NCBI GenBank assembly: GCA_015680685.1
Contig: MNCI01000811.1
Span: 345,853 to 409,852 of the forward strand
Direction: 5' to 3'
Length of the DNA: 64,000 nucleotides
From: Gnetum montanum
Taxonomy: Eukaryota; Streptophyta; Gnetopsida; Gnetales; Gnetaceae
Under the pieces are notes generated by a model. The model made no database searches, was not told where the DNA came from, and saw only the letters and a program-made list of their open reading frames with translations. How positions within the stretch are numbered: position 1 is the first letter of the stretch; each line of letters starts with the position of its first letter. This document shows positions 1 through 11,640 of the stretch, in pieces. The position numbers were made by a program, and so were the translations under genes.

Positions 1-1229
1 AACCATGGTTAGGGCAACGATGTAACAGTGCATAATAGCAACCCATGGCAGCATCCAAGGGTTCATGATTTTCCTGCTTTCATCCTTGGATTTTCTTTCA
101 TAGGTTAGACACTCAGGATTATGTTTGGTACTTATCATTAAACAATTCTAACATTGTACTCCACCTCCTAATGGATTCCGGTTCTAAGGACCGGTACCAA
201 CTTTCCACTTATTTCACTAGTGTCCTTGGGAACAACTTCAGTTTTTTCCATTTGTTCTTGATGTTTTGCAAGGCACATGCATCATGGAATGCTTGTAAAT
301 GATTTTAAGGATCAGCTTTGTATCCCTCTTCAAATCATGGGATGTTGTTCATGTCTAACCTCTTGATCCTACTATCCTTTTGGTGCCTTGTTGGAACTCT
401 TACAACCTCCGTTATATCTAGCATGCTTCTAGTTGCGAGTAGGAGTTCTTCATGTTCATCATGTTCATAGCGTTATGGTNTCCTCATAGTTGGTTTCCTT
501 ATGACTATGTCCGGACACTAAAGGAGAGGGTGAATGTGATAATGAAGGTGAAGAAGAAGGAGAACCATCGCCATGATGGTGTTTTCTACCTTCTCTTCGA
601 TGGTCCTGACCTTGCTTGTGATTACGATTAGAACGTCTGTCCTTATCGTGTGTTTGTGTTCCCTTGTTGAACACTTTGTGTTCGTGTGGATCAAAACCAA
701 GGTTGTGAACCATGGACTGGAGGTTTTGATACACCACCTCCTAACCATCATTAGAAGGGGGAACATCATTTGGTGGGGAACCTATTGAAGCAAGTTCACC
801 ATCCCCAATTTCGCTTAAAACGTGCAAGGCATTATGGGGCCATTTACCCTTCAAGGATGTGTGGTAACTCTCCTGTTGCAAGTCCCTTTGACATTAGGCT
901 TCTGTGGGATGATAGTCCCTTGTGTCATGATCACATGCAATGTATTCCATGTATAAAAGCAGCATGCCTATTCATGTGAGAGCACAAAGGAGCATGTTGG
1001 GGACTGATCGGTTTGGAGGCAACACTATGTTACCCTCCAAGTCTCTCCAATGCAGTTGTTCATCTTGGTGGAGAATAAAGGTAAAATTGGGTACATACTC
1101 ATCATGATGAGTATATACCACCTAAAACTATTAAGGAACTAGTGGATCTTGGTTACGTGTATTATGCCACCAACTATCTCTTGTGTGAGTCCTAGAAGGT
1201 GAAGTGCTCTTATGCGAAGAAGAAAACAT
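1..1229 (-). pseudogene. gag of element Z, 3'-truncated by window and broken
   Basis: Remnant of the retroelement capsid polyprotein. The likely start is the ATG at 1229-1227, 127 bases downstream of the primer site; it opens a Ser/His-rich N-terminus (M-F-S-S-S-H) comparable with the gag starts of D (34535) and A (52532). A basic His/Arg/Asp-rich spacer lies at about 740-480. The gag core follows at about 420-1, with the phrase A-C-A-L-Q-N-I and a downstream P-R-T-L, both also present in D and A. Several in-frame stops and at least one frameshift break it, and an unresolved base sits at 480. It is non-functional as it stands. Confidence in the gag assignment comes from collinearity with the better preserved copies. 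Confidence 0.75.
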
Positions 1230-1355
1230 CTTTGTCTTGTTCGGGGTGCGATGTACTATTGTCTTTTCTTCCTTTGATTAACCCTAAGGGTTTGTTCTAG
1301 TGTTCTAACGATATGGATGATTTCCTATGTTCTACGCAGCACACAAAAAACTAAG

Positions 1356-1373
1356 TCCCTGGTAACGGTGCCA
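1356..1373 (-). other. Primer binding site of element Z (tRNA-Asp-like)
   Basis: On the minus strand the site reads TGGCACCGTTACCAGGGA, one base inside the LTR end. It differs by a few transitions from the complement of a plant tRNA-Asp 3' end (TGGCGCCGTTGCCGGGGA), the primer reported for Athila-type elements. It is the best preserved of the four primer sites in the window. Confidence 0.8.
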
Positions 1374-1374
1374 A

Positions 1375-2184
1375 TGATGAGTGGTGAGGTACCCCTACAC
1401 TCAAACATATAAATATGAACATCTCACGTGCGATCCGATCAAACTCCAAGGACTAAGTTCTTACGTGCCTTAATGGAATGCTCAGGTTTAATCAATCATT
1501 GTCTTCCCAAACTTGTATTGTCATGGTTGTATGGTTAAGTAAGCTTGAGGTATATGATTTTTGTAACTTTTATATTTTTGGTGTCTTATTTTAATAAGGG
1601 AAAGGGAGAGAGAACTAAGTGACTAACTTACTTTAACTATTCATTAACTAAGTTCTAATTATCCTAACACCAGTATCCATTCCTACTTTCTATACACATC
1701 CTGAACTAGTACAACACTGCTAGGATTACCAAACGCTAATCGTTACTGGGTTACCAAGCGCTACACGCATGCTCGAAGCGGTCATATTGAGTGCACTTAA
1801 CTAAGGGAGTCAAAGGTTGAGAGAGAGATTAATTAACTAGGAAATAATTAAACATTCAGCAATAATTAATTACTAATTAGCTTAATCTGTATGTTGCAAG
1901 GTTTATCATAAAGTTTTTCTTTATTGCTGTACACAAATGTGTGCTCAAGTATAATTTGCTTGAATAAAGATCCATTCACTCTATGACTTCTACTGCGGGC
2001 ACACAAAAATTATTCTAAATTTGGAATGGTAAAACTGCAAGAGTTTGGCTAAGGGTCTAAGTCTAACTCCCCTAAAATAAAGGGCGTCGCCTCTTATTTA
2101 TAGAAGATGAGACAAGACACGATATTATGTACGTGATATTGTGTGGTGGATGCGATATCGCAGCCACGATATCGCAACTCATCA
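1375..2184 (-). repeat. 5' LTR of element Z (810 bp)
   Basis: Begins TGATGAG and ends CTCATCA on the plus strand, the 7-base inverted termini shared by this LTR family. On the minus strand, U3 lies at the right end and holds a run of GATATC-type palindromes (about 2115-2180), followed by a TATAAATA box (2096-2103). It aligns with the LTR of V at 63720 over the visible part of V, with the shared string GAGGTACCCCTACACTCAA near the start. Confidence 0.88.
2096..2103 (-). promoter_or_regulatory. TATA box in the Z LTR
   Basis: TATTTATA on the plus strand, TATAAATA on the minus strand, just downstream (leftward) of the GATATC-rich U3. Its position matches the TATA boxes of the D and Y LTRs, so it is the probable core promoter of the element. 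Confidence 0.65.
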
Positions 2185-4262
2185 CATGCTCACTTGATCC
2201 CTGAAGTGCTCCTTTAATTGTTCATATTTCTTGGCCTCATTTTGCCATGTGTTGATTTCAATGGTTGATTTCTCTCATACTACATGGACTTCCTTCATTG
2301 ATAGGGTTCTATTTTCTCGAGTTAATTTTCTCATGTCAAGGTTAACTTTGGTAAACTACTCTTGTAGTTGATGAATGCTTTATTCTAGCATATTCTTTTA
2401 TTTTTTGATATCTTTCAATGTCATATTTTCAGTAGGAATTTTCTTATTTTTTTCCTCTAAGGTAGTTAAGGCTTTGGCATGGACATAGGTTTGTGCTTCT
2501 ATCAATGAGGTATTACATGTTGCTTTTTCTTTTTCCATCTTCATTTGGGCATAGTTGGTCATTAGTTGACCCATTTATTAAGTTCTAAATTTTTAATTGA
2601 TTAGGCATAATGTATTGTGCAGGGTCCTATCTTTCTGTTCTTAATGCAACAAATTTTTCTTGTAGCCTCCGTACTTTAGTTTTTGCATGTTCTACTCTAT
2701 TTTCTACCATGATTAGCTTACCTATGGCTAAAATTACTTCTAACTACACTGTAGTGATATTACTTGGAATATCAAAAATATTTTGCATCACTTGCCTAGC
2801 TTGCAACAATCAATCCAAAATGTCTTCATGCTCCTCTAGGATCAGGGACATTCCAACTATAGTTTCAACATCTTTTACTCTAGTTATATTAATTAGTGGA
2901 ACAACGAGAACATTACATGTTTTCTTGATATGATCTATTATTACTTCTATGGCTCCTACTACATCCTAATGTTACATGACCACTACTATGGCTCCTTCTC
3001 TCATTTCTAACATAATCTGGAAATATGCAACATTCTCAAATATTGTTGTGCCCATTCTTCATTCTCTCCTACTTCTAATGAGATTTAGCCACTAGTAGGT
3101 CTTGTTAATACTATAGGCCTTCTTAGATTTTCTCTCACTCTATACATGCTAGAGACCTCTCTACTTTCCTAGCTTATTGTTTCAGCTATTTGTTGCAAAT
3201 GGAAAATAAAGGGTTTGTAGCCTTGCTATGCTAGTGAAGCACTTTGTCATAGTCTATCGGCAACTAGTGTTGACCCACTAGGTCCTACTTGCTTTGATCT
3301 TATGAGTGGAATATTTCCTGCTAGTGTAAACTTAATTACTCCTTCAGTGCCCCCTGGATTTTTCATTTGATCCTTCTTGGGCATCACTAGCTTTGAAATT
3401 TAAGTATATGAAGCATTTTGGGATTTATGGAGAACATCATTTGTGTATCCCCAAATTCCTGCTTTTTGTCACAATTTTTTGATAAGGTAAGGGAATGGTA
3501 GGATGAGTTTCCTTGTCCTTTTTCCTTAAATCTCCTCTAGATTTCCAAAAATAGTAAGACATATTAGCTTGGAATTTCCCCATGAGGATGAAACTTACTC
3601 TAGCATCATAGGTGGAAATTATATTAATCTTTTTGTTGGAAAGATATGATAGGTTCCAATTTTAAAGTATATCTTTTCTACTATGAATAGTCCACTATAT
3701 TCCTTCTTACTTATCCAATAGGTCCTTTGTATCCATAACTTCTTTACCTCTGTGTTGGACTTGGTAGAAATTTGGACTATGTTGGCTTTGACATTTGGAA
3801 GATTTAGTGCCTTGGCTATTACTTCAATGGAGTATGACACTGTGATTCCTTCTATCTTCACTATGGCATCATCTTGTTTGTTCTTCCAAAATTGATATAC
3901 TTCCTACAAAAACCATTTTCCATTACATGAGAGTATAGGCAAAAGAGGGTAGGCTTTAAGTACTCTCAAATATCAACAAGGGAAAACTTCATAAATGGTC
4001 TAAAGTTTAATTCTACATAATAGTGGACATGATAGACTTATCCTAGATAGCTTGGAGACATTCATTCAACAACATGAGACACTATCCATACTCTTCAGCA
4101 GGTGATTTCTTAACTTTTGCCTATGTGGATTGTCTTGTCATAGGTGTTAGTTGTTGGATGCTAGAAGATTGGGCCTCTTGTGCAATAGGTGGAGTTTGTT
4201 CTCTAGGTTGTCCTCTTCCTATGGGTCTTTTACCCTTTTTATTTTGTGAGCATCCTTTAGTT
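2185..4262 (-). pseudogene. Accessory third ORF of element Y, partial and broken
   Basis: A minus-strand coding relic located where Athila elements carry an env-like ORF. The N-terminal part (about 4260-4050) is basic and Gln/Pro-rich. The best conserved block is 3861-3619, an uninterrupted 80-codon stretch that aligns with A at about 31760-31530: both share K-I-x-(G/D)-I and S-Y-S-(I/M)-E-V-I early on, and A-x-x-L then V-E/Q-I-S downstream. Stops and frameshifts fill the rest. The C-terminal part is cut off by the insertion of Z at 2185. I see no signal peptide or clear membrane anchor, so I do not call it an envelope protein. I do not recognise a known domain. Confidence 0.6.
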
Positions 4263-4845
4263 GTGGACCTTTATGGAGGAATTTCTAATCATAAAGGATT
4301 TGTTAAAGATTACCTAAATATTTCAAATAAGTTTTGAACAATTTATAATTCTTTCTCGAGTTCTTAGGTTTGATTAAGATCAACCCTTATTATTAATTTT
4401 TAGATCTCATTAAGATTGCAAAGTTAGAAAAAATTGAAAAGAAATTCTTAATTATTGTATTTTTTAATATTTTACAAACAAGTTTATTCTTTATGATCTC
4501 TCACAATTGTTAATTTCTTATTTAACGTGTGTGTTGAATGGTTGATTGGGAAGAATTGTTAAGTTCATGAGCCTTTATTTATTTTTTAGTTAACATGTGA
4601 TAAATTCTTATTATTCTTACCCTTAATATGTTCTTCTAGGCATTAACAAAATTTAATGTAAATTTCTCAACTCTGCGTAGTTCTCTCCCTCATGACCAAA
4701 TTTTTCACTTCATGAAGAAAAGGGTTCAAGAATCATGTAAATCAAAGTTACAGTGAGGAAGTTATGAAGTTTGGAAGTTTGGGTTTTAGAGAAATAGCAT
4801 GAACTCCCTAGGAGTTTGAATGAAAAACTAAAAAAATAGCTAAGT

Positions 4846-4850
4846 CCCTG
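4846..4850. repeat. Left target-site duplication of X (CCCTG)
   Basis: The five bases abutting the left LTR of X. They match CCCTA at 27231-27235 in four of five positions, the difference being a transition. The join is also supported by Y sequence continuing across it. Confidence 0.55.
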
Positions 4851-6353
4851 TGTAGCAATGGAAAATCTTGATCATTGGAAAGCCAAGGATTCTCAACTAT
4901 GAATAGCCTCAACCTTGAATTCCCAATGCCTCTAAGAAAAATGGGATTTAAGATGCCCTAGATAGTCTAATAGATCACCCTGGGACTTAGGGGGATGCAA
5001 AACGGTGTTGTAAAAAAATCTAAAAAATTATAGATTTGAAAAACCAAAACAGATACAAATTACACATAACATGAAACTATAAACTTTATGAAATGAATAG
5101 AATAAGTTTAGAAATGTATACAAAAGTACCCATAGAAGTGTAGAAGGGGGGTTCACTTAGGTAGGGGTTCCAAGTCTATTGAAGAAGATAGAATCCACTC
5201 CACAATTAGGATGCTTAGTTACTCTCGATGTTGTCAAATCTCCTTTCCTATTGTTCAAAATCTGCAATGTGGGTCAATGTTGGGGTTGAGAAATGTGGAG
5301 TATTGGCGTAGCGAAAATGCCCCATAGTGAGAATTGGGGATTCTAGGGGGGCAACATTGACACTTCAAGCTCACAAATCCCAAAGGGAGGTAATAAGGGT
5401 AACATGGCTACAATGGTTTTACACTGGTAGGCCCCAAGAAGCTACAATTTTACTAAGTAGCAAGAGCTCTTGAATGCCCAAAATGCCAAAATGCTTATAA
5501 TGCAAAGTGTGTGTAATTACCAAGAGTGTGGAACCTTGAAATGGTATTGGGATTTTGGTTTTATAGGGTTTTGGCCATGATTTGGGTTGCAAATTGGCTA
5601 CAAACAGCTAACAAATTGGGTTACAACTAGGTTGCAAATTTCTGCCACGTTTAGAGGGGTTGGTGCCCAAAATCCAAGGGGGTTACCACATATAGAAAGT
5701 GTCATACCCCCATGGCAATTCTATTTACTAGAAATAGTAACAAAGGTGCACCTTCCATGCTAGTTCTTCAACCTTCCACACTGGCATTGTAGAGTTCTTG
5801 CTAGAGTTGATGCAATGTTGAAATCTTGGTCATGTTACTTCTATGCTAGGGAGGAGGTGTCAACCTTGGGGGGATGAAAGATCAACGTTGGGGGTAAAGG
5901 TCAAATCCCTCTAGGCTAAGTTAGCCATTTTCTATGTTGAGCGGTAGGTGAGATCCATCCCCCTACACTCCTCCACATTAGTTTTGATGTCTCTATGTTG
6001 GGAGTAGATGGCCTCAACCCCTCCACACTAGGGATAGGTGAGATTTGCCCCCTGTAGGAGTTTTCCAACGTAGATAAGTGTATGCTCCCCATAAAACCCA
6101 TCAAATTGCCATTTTTAGCATCCCAAAAGGCAATTTTGATCCCCCCAAAGCCCAAATATAGACACTACATGACTCTTTTCACTCGAAGAATGAGGCTTTG
6201 ATCACTTATGAGGCATTTTTCAGCTTCAAAAGTATGAAATATGTGAGATCACCCCTCATGGATTAGAATCTTCACATTTACTATGAAGTTTAGCCTTGGG
6301 TTCTATGGGATGGTGTTAGAAAGGTTACAACATGCAAATTTGGTGCTGTTTCA
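4851..6353 (-). repeat. 3' LTR of element X (1503 bp)
   Basis: On the minus strand it starts TGAAACAGC and ends TTGCTACA, the canonical TG...CA. It aligns with the right LTR over about 4851-4917 and 5379-6353. The stretch 4918-5378 has no counterpart in the right copy. Shared landmarks include GGCCCCAAGAAGCT and the segment just inside the right edge, CATGCAAATTTGGTG. Confidence 0.85.
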
Positions 6354-6368
6354 TTTTCCCCTCTTTGT
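6354..6368 (-). other. Polypurine tract of element X
   Basis: TTTTCCCCTCTTTGT on the plus strand, a purine run (ACAAAGAGGGGAAAA) on the minus strand, immediately before the LTR start TGAAAC. This is the expected plus-strand primer site and fixes both the LTR edge and the element's orientation. Confidence 0.8.
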
Positions 6369-6786
6369 TGGTGTCTAGAGGATTAACCCAAGAGGCACCA
6401 ATAAAGAATACAAAACACCATTGCAGGTCCACCATTGATGTTCCCTCTAAGCACTTAATCTAGTTGTGTCAAACCATGCTGAAGAGTGCTTGTGATGATG
6501 GGATAAGGCTATGATGAGATGGTGGTAATGGTCATTAGGGAGATGGTCATGGAGGCTAACAATTCATTTCAAGTATTATCATCATGGCTATAGTGTGACA
6601 TTAACATGATTTGAAGCATTGGTTACTTGGTAAGTGCGTTTGAGGATCCAATCACTTTGCTCCAAGATTTCTCTAGCCATCAAGATTTGAGGCCTCATTG
6701 GCCATTTGACATCTTGGCAGCTTGTCTCCTTTTTTTTTGTGGGTAAAACCTTCATTGGGTTTCATTGCTAGGGTTGGTTTGATATG

Positions 6787-6918
6787 GTTTTCCCATTGAA
6801 TGAGTTGTGTTATACTAAACAGACTTGGAAGTTATCCCATTGAACAAGATGTGTTATGCTTGATGGACTTAATGATTTCCCACTGAATGAAATGTGTTAC
6901 ATTCAAGAGGACTTAAGG
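6787..6918. repeat. Three-unit tandem repeat, 43-45 bp
   Basis: Units start at 6787, 6832 and 6875 and share TCCCA(T/C)TGAA and the following TGTGTTA. Copies are diverged by scattered substitutions, so the array is old. It lies in the non-coding 3' part of X. Confidence 0.8.
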
Positions 6919-7287
6919 ATGGAGCATGATGATAAAATGTCATACGGTCATAGTGCATGAGTGGAAAAGATAGGTCAACCTTATTTTCCAAGGTATGGAT
7001 GGCTATCATCAAGCTATAGGGTTGGGCTTAAGGAGTGGTGTTAGATGAAGGGAAATGATACAAGTAATATTAACATAGCAAGACAAACTCACCAGATTGT
7101 GCACATTGAGGTCACATGGTGACTTGTTGCCATAATGGATTACACCCTTGCGATGGATCCAAGCTTCATCCTACAAACACAACTTCAAGAGGACAAGAAA
7201 ACCAAGCAAACAAAACATGTTATAACATTATAATGCATATAGGCCACATAGAATGAAAAAACCAAGCTACCCAGATTACCAATGTTG

Positions 7288-7403
7288 CCAGTTTAATGCC
7301 ATGATGGGCCATGGTACTAGTTTAAGGTCCTAGCAGGCCATGGTGCCAGTTTAAGGTCATAGTAGACCATGGCACTAGTTTAAGGCCTCAGTAGGCCATA
7401 TTA
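7288..7403. repeat. 29-bp minisatellite, array 1 (four units)
   Basis: Units begin at 7288, 7317, 7346 and 7375, an exact 29-base period, with the theme C(C/T)AGTTTAAGG and then AGGCCATGG. The same unit recurs at 11207-11280, 11510-11540 and 21375-21560, always in the same orientation. Confidence 0.88.
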
Positions 7404-7469
7404 AAGTAGACTCACTTGTTAATGATCACCAATATCATGGCTATTGTAGGCTAAATGTAGGTCACATGT

Positions 7470-8640
7470 AATAAGGCTTTCGATAAGAATGGTTCATCAT
7501 ATTGGCCAACTCATTTCCATCCATGTCGGCAATCATGAATGATCCATTGCTATAGGCTCTGGTAACAAGGAAGGATCCTTCCTAGTTGGCTGAGAATTTA
7601 CTTGCATACTTGCAAATGGCCTTGAAGACCAAGTCATTCTTCTTGATCTTATGCTTGGTCAAGCTATGGTGGTGCTACCATTTCTACCTCTCTTGATAGT
7701 GATTGATGTGGGCAAGTGCATACATACATTGCTCCCTCACTAAGTCTATGTCCATTGTCTACAACTTTTTGCTTTGTTCATCGTTAATGAAGTCAGTCAA
7801 GCCCACCTAAGTACATGCAATTCAAAAGCTAAAATAGCTTCATAACCATAAACCAGGCTATAAGGTGTTACAATAGTTTGCATATGATAAATTTTATGAT
7901 AGGCCCAAAGTGCATGGACAAGTAGCTCATGCCATTTGTGCTTGCTATTGTTGAGCATCTTCTTGAGCAAGTTGATGATGGCCTTGTTGCTTGCTTATGC
8001 TTATCCATTAGCTTGAGGGTAATAAGGTGACAAGAAAGAATTCTTAATACCTAAGTCATGATAGAAATCATTTGTTTCTTGGTTACTAAATTATGGTCCA
8101 TTTTTTGTAACTATGTCATGGATATACCAAAATGAGCTACAATGTTATCCAAGATAAATTTGTAGACTTGTTCAAATGTAGTCTTCCGTAGGGGAATAAC
8201 TTCAGCCTACTTAGTGAAGTATTTAGTTGTGATGATGAAGAAGATATGCCCTATAGAAGACTTAGGTGTTATAGGCCCAATTAAATCCAACCCCCATCAT
8301 TGAAATGGCCAAGTCATTTGAGTGGTATGTAACTTAGTTTGTAGTACATGTATAAGGTTGCTATGCTATTGCCATGTGTCACAATGCTTAACCTTTTGTA
8401 GGCAATCACTTTCCTTATAGGGCCAGTAATAGCATAATTGTCTAATCTTAGTGACCATAGCCCTAGGTCCTATATATCCTCCATAGACACTCTCATGAAC
8501 TTGCTCTAGGACTATTTTGGCTTCAGTTTTACCCAAGAACTTCAATAATATGACATCATTGGATTGTTGACATAAAGTGTTATCACCTACAATGACATAT
8601 TATTTTAATAATTTACATATAGCATCCTTTTGATTAGTAG
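7470..8640 (-). pseudogene. Integrase domain of element X, inactivated
   Basis: Relic of the retroelement integrase, the enzyme that joins element DNA to the target. On the minus strand about 8130-7810 encodes the core, with the phrase SPYYPQANG and the following A-S-N-K. The second catalytic Asp, expected before N-G-P, is replaced by Lys (V-T-K-N-G-P). The catalytic Glu after Q-A-N-G falls in a short stretch holding two stops. The C-terminal phrase VTPYSLVYGYEA matches the conserved TPF-LVYG-EA signature. It is non-functional. The leftward end is set by loss of similarity near the 29-bp minisatellite. Confidence 0.78.
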
Positions 8641-8659
8641 TTAGGCCTTGTGAGGATTC

Positions 8660-9280
8660 GTCATGCATAAGGTAGAATTTGATATCATCATACCACTCCC
8701 TAGCAGGAGCAATATGAACTACGGCTACAAAGGTATCATTAGTGCTCTACATGATGGAAATAACACAGTTCATAGTAAATGTGAAAAACTTGCTAAACAC
8801 ATTTGACATCACACTGAGGGCCAGTGTTGCAATTGCATTGGCTATAGCACTCTTGTTTCAGGGTATGTGTTGGATATCAACATTCATAAATTGTTGTAAC
8901 AATTACTTTTCTAGGTTACAGTAAGGTTGTAAATGTTTGGCTTTACATGCATAGACCTTGATCACTTGGTTAATGAGGAGTTATGAATTGCCTTTGATCA
9001 TTAATTCCTTGATTCCTAGGNGAGGAGTTATGAATTGCCTTTGATCATTAATTCCTTGATTCCTAGGTCACAAGCTAGCATCATCCCTCTAATCAAACCC
9101 TCATACTCTACCATGTTGCTGGTACATGGAAACTCAAAACGATAGGCAAATGGTTGAATTTCACCAAATGAGAAAGTTACGATAGTAGCAACACTAGGCT
9201 CATGGGTAGTTGAAGCTTTGTCAAAGTGCATGACCACCTCATAGCCCTTAGGCACTTGGCTAATAGTGTTAATGTGCTCA
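8660..9280 (-). pseudogene. Second (archaeal-type) RNase H domain of element X
   Basis: The open stretch 9255-9028 carries the signature order of the additional RNase H found in the Tat lineage: an Asp in H-F-D, then R-F-E-F-P-C-T, then the acidic E-Y-E-G-L and a final K-G-N-S. In active domains the first motif is D-G-S and the last K-G-D-S. Here they read D-K-A and G-N-S, so two of the acidic or adjacent positions are altered. Its position, between the first RNase H and integrase, is what identifies X as Tat-lineage and not Athila. Stops occur downstream. Confidence 0.75.
8975..9067. repeat. Identical 46-bp copies flanking a single N (assembly join)
   Basis: 8975-9020 and 9022-9067 are identical, with one N at 9021. 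The same arrangement with the same copy length occurs at 21160-21253. This looks like two contig ends that overlapped by 46 bases and were joined without merging; it is not a biological duplication. It adds one spurious unit within the RNase H region of X. Confidence 0.85.
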
Positions 9281-9348
9281 TCAAGGAACTTAGGATCTAT
9301 GGTTGCTTAGTCATCAATAGGAAAAATAGTAAGTTGTATGGCTATAGC

Positions 9349-9830
9349 TTAACCTTTCATTAAGGATTGAGAGATGTAATGAAGGTCAAACTCTGTGGTT
9401 ACAACTTTCCATTGGGCTGTATAGCTAATTTCATAGATGTTAGTCATTATGGATATGAGCATGTTATCTCTACAAATGATGTTGACTTGGCTTCTGAAGA
9501 GGTAGTATCTCCACTTCAATGAGAAGACTAGTACTAGACAATACTTCTCCACTTCAGTGTATCAGGTCTCATGGGCAACTAATGCATGGCTAAGGTAGTA
9601 TAATGGCATCTCAGCTCCATCTTCACGTTTTTGATAGAGTAGAGAAGTGAAGGATATGTTAGAGATAGCAAGGTAGATGTAAAGTGATTTACTTTCTTAT
9701 AGAGGATTGACTTTTGGCAGTTGTGTTAACTCTTACTTAAGGTTTTAAAAGGCCTCTTGGTATTGAGCTGTCCATTCATAGTCAATCCATTTCTTAAGCA
9801 AGCATTGCATGGGTTGTAACCTATTCATAA
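9349..9830 (-). pseudogene. First RNase H domain of element X, broken
   Basis: The minus-strand stretch following RT encodes the retroelement RNase H that degrades RNA in the RNA-DNA hybrid. Visible phrases are S-F-T-S-L-L-Y, P-L-Y-Y-L-S-H-A-L and Y-T-E-V-E-K-Y, the last being the conserved helix with catalytic Glu. The longest uninterrupted part is 9552-9349. It is collinear with RT upstream and the second RNase H downstream. Confidence 0.75.
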
Positions 9831-10960
9831 GCCTAGTGATAAACCTATGAATAAATTGCAACATGCCTTGTAATCCCTAAAGGTCTTTAAGGTTATTAGG
9901 TGCTACTAATTTGGATATGGCATTAACCTTATTAGGATCAACACAAATCCTTGCTTCACACACTATAAAGCTAAGCATCTTACCGATCTTGAAACCGAAG
10001 ACATACTTCTTGGGATTGAGCCTAAGCTCATACATGAGGCATCATTTAAGCACAAGATCCATGTCATTAGCATGGTTGTTAGCCACTTTAGACTTAACTA
10101 CTATAACATCTATGTAATTATTGAGCAAACCTAACATGTAATCACTGAAGATATAGGTCATGGCTCTTTGGTAAGTTACTCCTACATTTTTAAGGCCAAA
10201 GGGCATCATTTTATAGTAAAAGGTGCCACAAGGGATCATGAAGGCCATGCTAATTTCATGTTCTAGGTTGATCCTAATTTGGTTGTATCCCAAGAATCCA
10301 TCCATAAAGGACAACATGGCATGCCCGACTGTGGTATCGATAAGTTGATTAATACTAGGCAAAGGGAAGTCATCCTTGATAGTTGCTTTATTTAGGTCTC
10401 AAAAATTGATGTAGACATGGATACTCCCATTTTTCTTAGGGGCTACCACTATGTTGGACACCCATTCTATGTACAGCTCAGATGAAACTTACTTGGTAGA
10501 GTTTTGAGATCTCATCATGAATTACTAAGGCCAAATTAGGTCTAATCTTGCATACTTTCTACTGAACCAGTCTAATGCTAGGGTCAAGTATGATGTTGTG
10601 TTATACTAAGCATGGGTCTAGGGTTAGCATATCCTCATATGATTAGGTGAAAGCCTTAACATAGCAAGAGTTTGGTGATGTCTTAAGCTTGTTGAGGTTC
10701 TAGTGAGGAACTTAGTTTAAGAGTTTTCTCCTTACCATTGTGTGTTGTGACTAGAACCTCAACTAGAGAGTCTTCAGTTATGTCACCAGCCTCAAGGTCA
10801 AGGGTTTTAATTAGGTTTTTAGGCCATTCTAAGGATTTTTTGATAAAGGTTATGTGGCTAACTCAGGCTCAAGATCTAGGTAATTAGGGTTGATATACCA
10901 TTCTACATCACCATGGGATCCATGTAGGCACAAAGGTAAACTACTCTACTCTTGTGTATT
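9830..10960 (-). pseudogene. Reverse transcriptase domain of element X, inactivated
   Basis: Relic of the RNA-dependent DNA polymerase. The fingers-palm part is clearest in 10440-10042: D-L-N-K-A-T, F-M-D-G-F-x-G-Y-N-Q-I and M-P-F-G-L-K-N in order. The catalytic box is Y-I-D-V (10105-10116), where active enzymes have a second Asp, so the polymerase is dead. Upstream (10440-10960) the PR-RT linker is recognisable by R-P-N-L-A-L-V. Beyond about 10960 polyprotein similarity stops and the antisense or repeat block begins, although PR only reappears at 22760-21800. Confidence 0.85.
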
Positions 10961-11640
10961 CATACTTTAATCCTACATGTCAAACAAAATCATATTAAGT
11001 GGAACCTAGGTAAAAGTGAATAAACAATGCTAAAATGCTATAATATTATGCAAATACATGCTATCCTAATGCAAACAAGGCTATTCAAGGCTATGAATAG
11101 AGTAGAAAATAAGAAAAAAATTATAATAAGGGAAAAATGAAGGTTGAACAAAGGGTAAACAAAGGAAAGTACAAGAAATAAGGCCGCAAATGGTCAATCA
11201 AGGATCACAGTTTTGCTAGTTTAAGGCCATAGTGAGCCATGATACCATTTTAAGGCCATAGCGGGCCATGGTCACATGGTGTTAGATGGCGATCAAGGAA
11301 GGCCAAACCCCACCATCTAGTACCAATAAAAGGCTAAATAAGACTATATATGGCTATACTATAGAGATTAAAGGGCTAACATATTGAGATAGAAGTAGTA
11401 ATAAGGCTAAACAAGGTCAACAATGCATAATAGGTAATGAGTCAATCAAGGTAAATTGGGATACATATGGTGAATCTTGGTTAAAATATGGTAGGAAAGG
11501 GTTAGATTCTACTAGTTTTAGGTCTTAGCAAGCCATGGTTTGAGGCTACAAGGGTCATAGGCTAGTTTGTGCATTAATAGAGCTTAGTTGTAAGCTATTT
11601 GAGCCTAAAAAATAAAGGGTTTTAAGGCTTCCATGCTAAA
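10960..11640. other. AT-rich non-coding block at left side of the X insert region
   Basis: No ORF is supported. It carries two units of the 29-bp minisatellite at 11207-11280 and one at 11510-11540, in a background of recurring short words such as AAGGCTA and GGCTAT that also pepper 16300-21800. This suggests that 10960-21790 is a single compositional block foreign to its immediate RT neighbour. Confidence 0.6.
11207..11280. repeat. 29-bp minisatellite, array 2 (two units plus an outlier)
   Basis: Two adjacent diverged units with TTTAAGGCCATAG and then GCCATG; a third isolated unit is at 11510-11540. Same orientation as arrays 1 and 3. Confidence 0.75.

Larger units (their letters stand above)
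1..2184 (-). mobile_element. Element Z: Athila-like Ty3/gypsy retrotransposon, 5' part only
   Basis: A minus-strand LTR retrotransposon that enters from the left edge of the window. Reading right to left it shows a 5' LTR (2184-1375), a primer binding site (1373-1356) and a broken gag (1229 to beyond base 1); pol and the 3' LTR lie outside. The sequence to its right (2185 onward) is the accessory ORF of element Y, so Z inserted into Y. The 5 bases after the LTR are CATGC, but the matching target duplication is outside the window and cannot be tested. Family assignment follows from the LTR termini, primer site and gag, which match A, D and Y. Confidence 0.85.
6369..7470. other. X region between integrase and 3' LTR, no ORF
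   Basis: About 1.1 kb with no supported coding sequence. It holds two short tandem arrays, at 6787-6918 and 7288-7403, described separately. In Tat elements this is where an antisense ORF and a repeat-rich untranslated region usually lie. Here both are found elsewhere in X, at 11.6-21 kb, which suggests that this copy of the region has been shortened. Confidence 0.6.

Noticed and set aside
573-979. Overlapping plus-strand frames at 573-979
   Set aside because: They lie opposite the gag of Z and have no recognisable content.
7288-7403. Evenly spaced 29-bp repeats considered as a CRISPR-like array
   Set aside because: Units are directly adjacent with no unique spacers, in plant retroelement DNA.
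6740-7460. Possible host gene between the X LTR and IN
   Set aside because: No open frame or splice pattern; only short tandem repeats and low-complexity wording.
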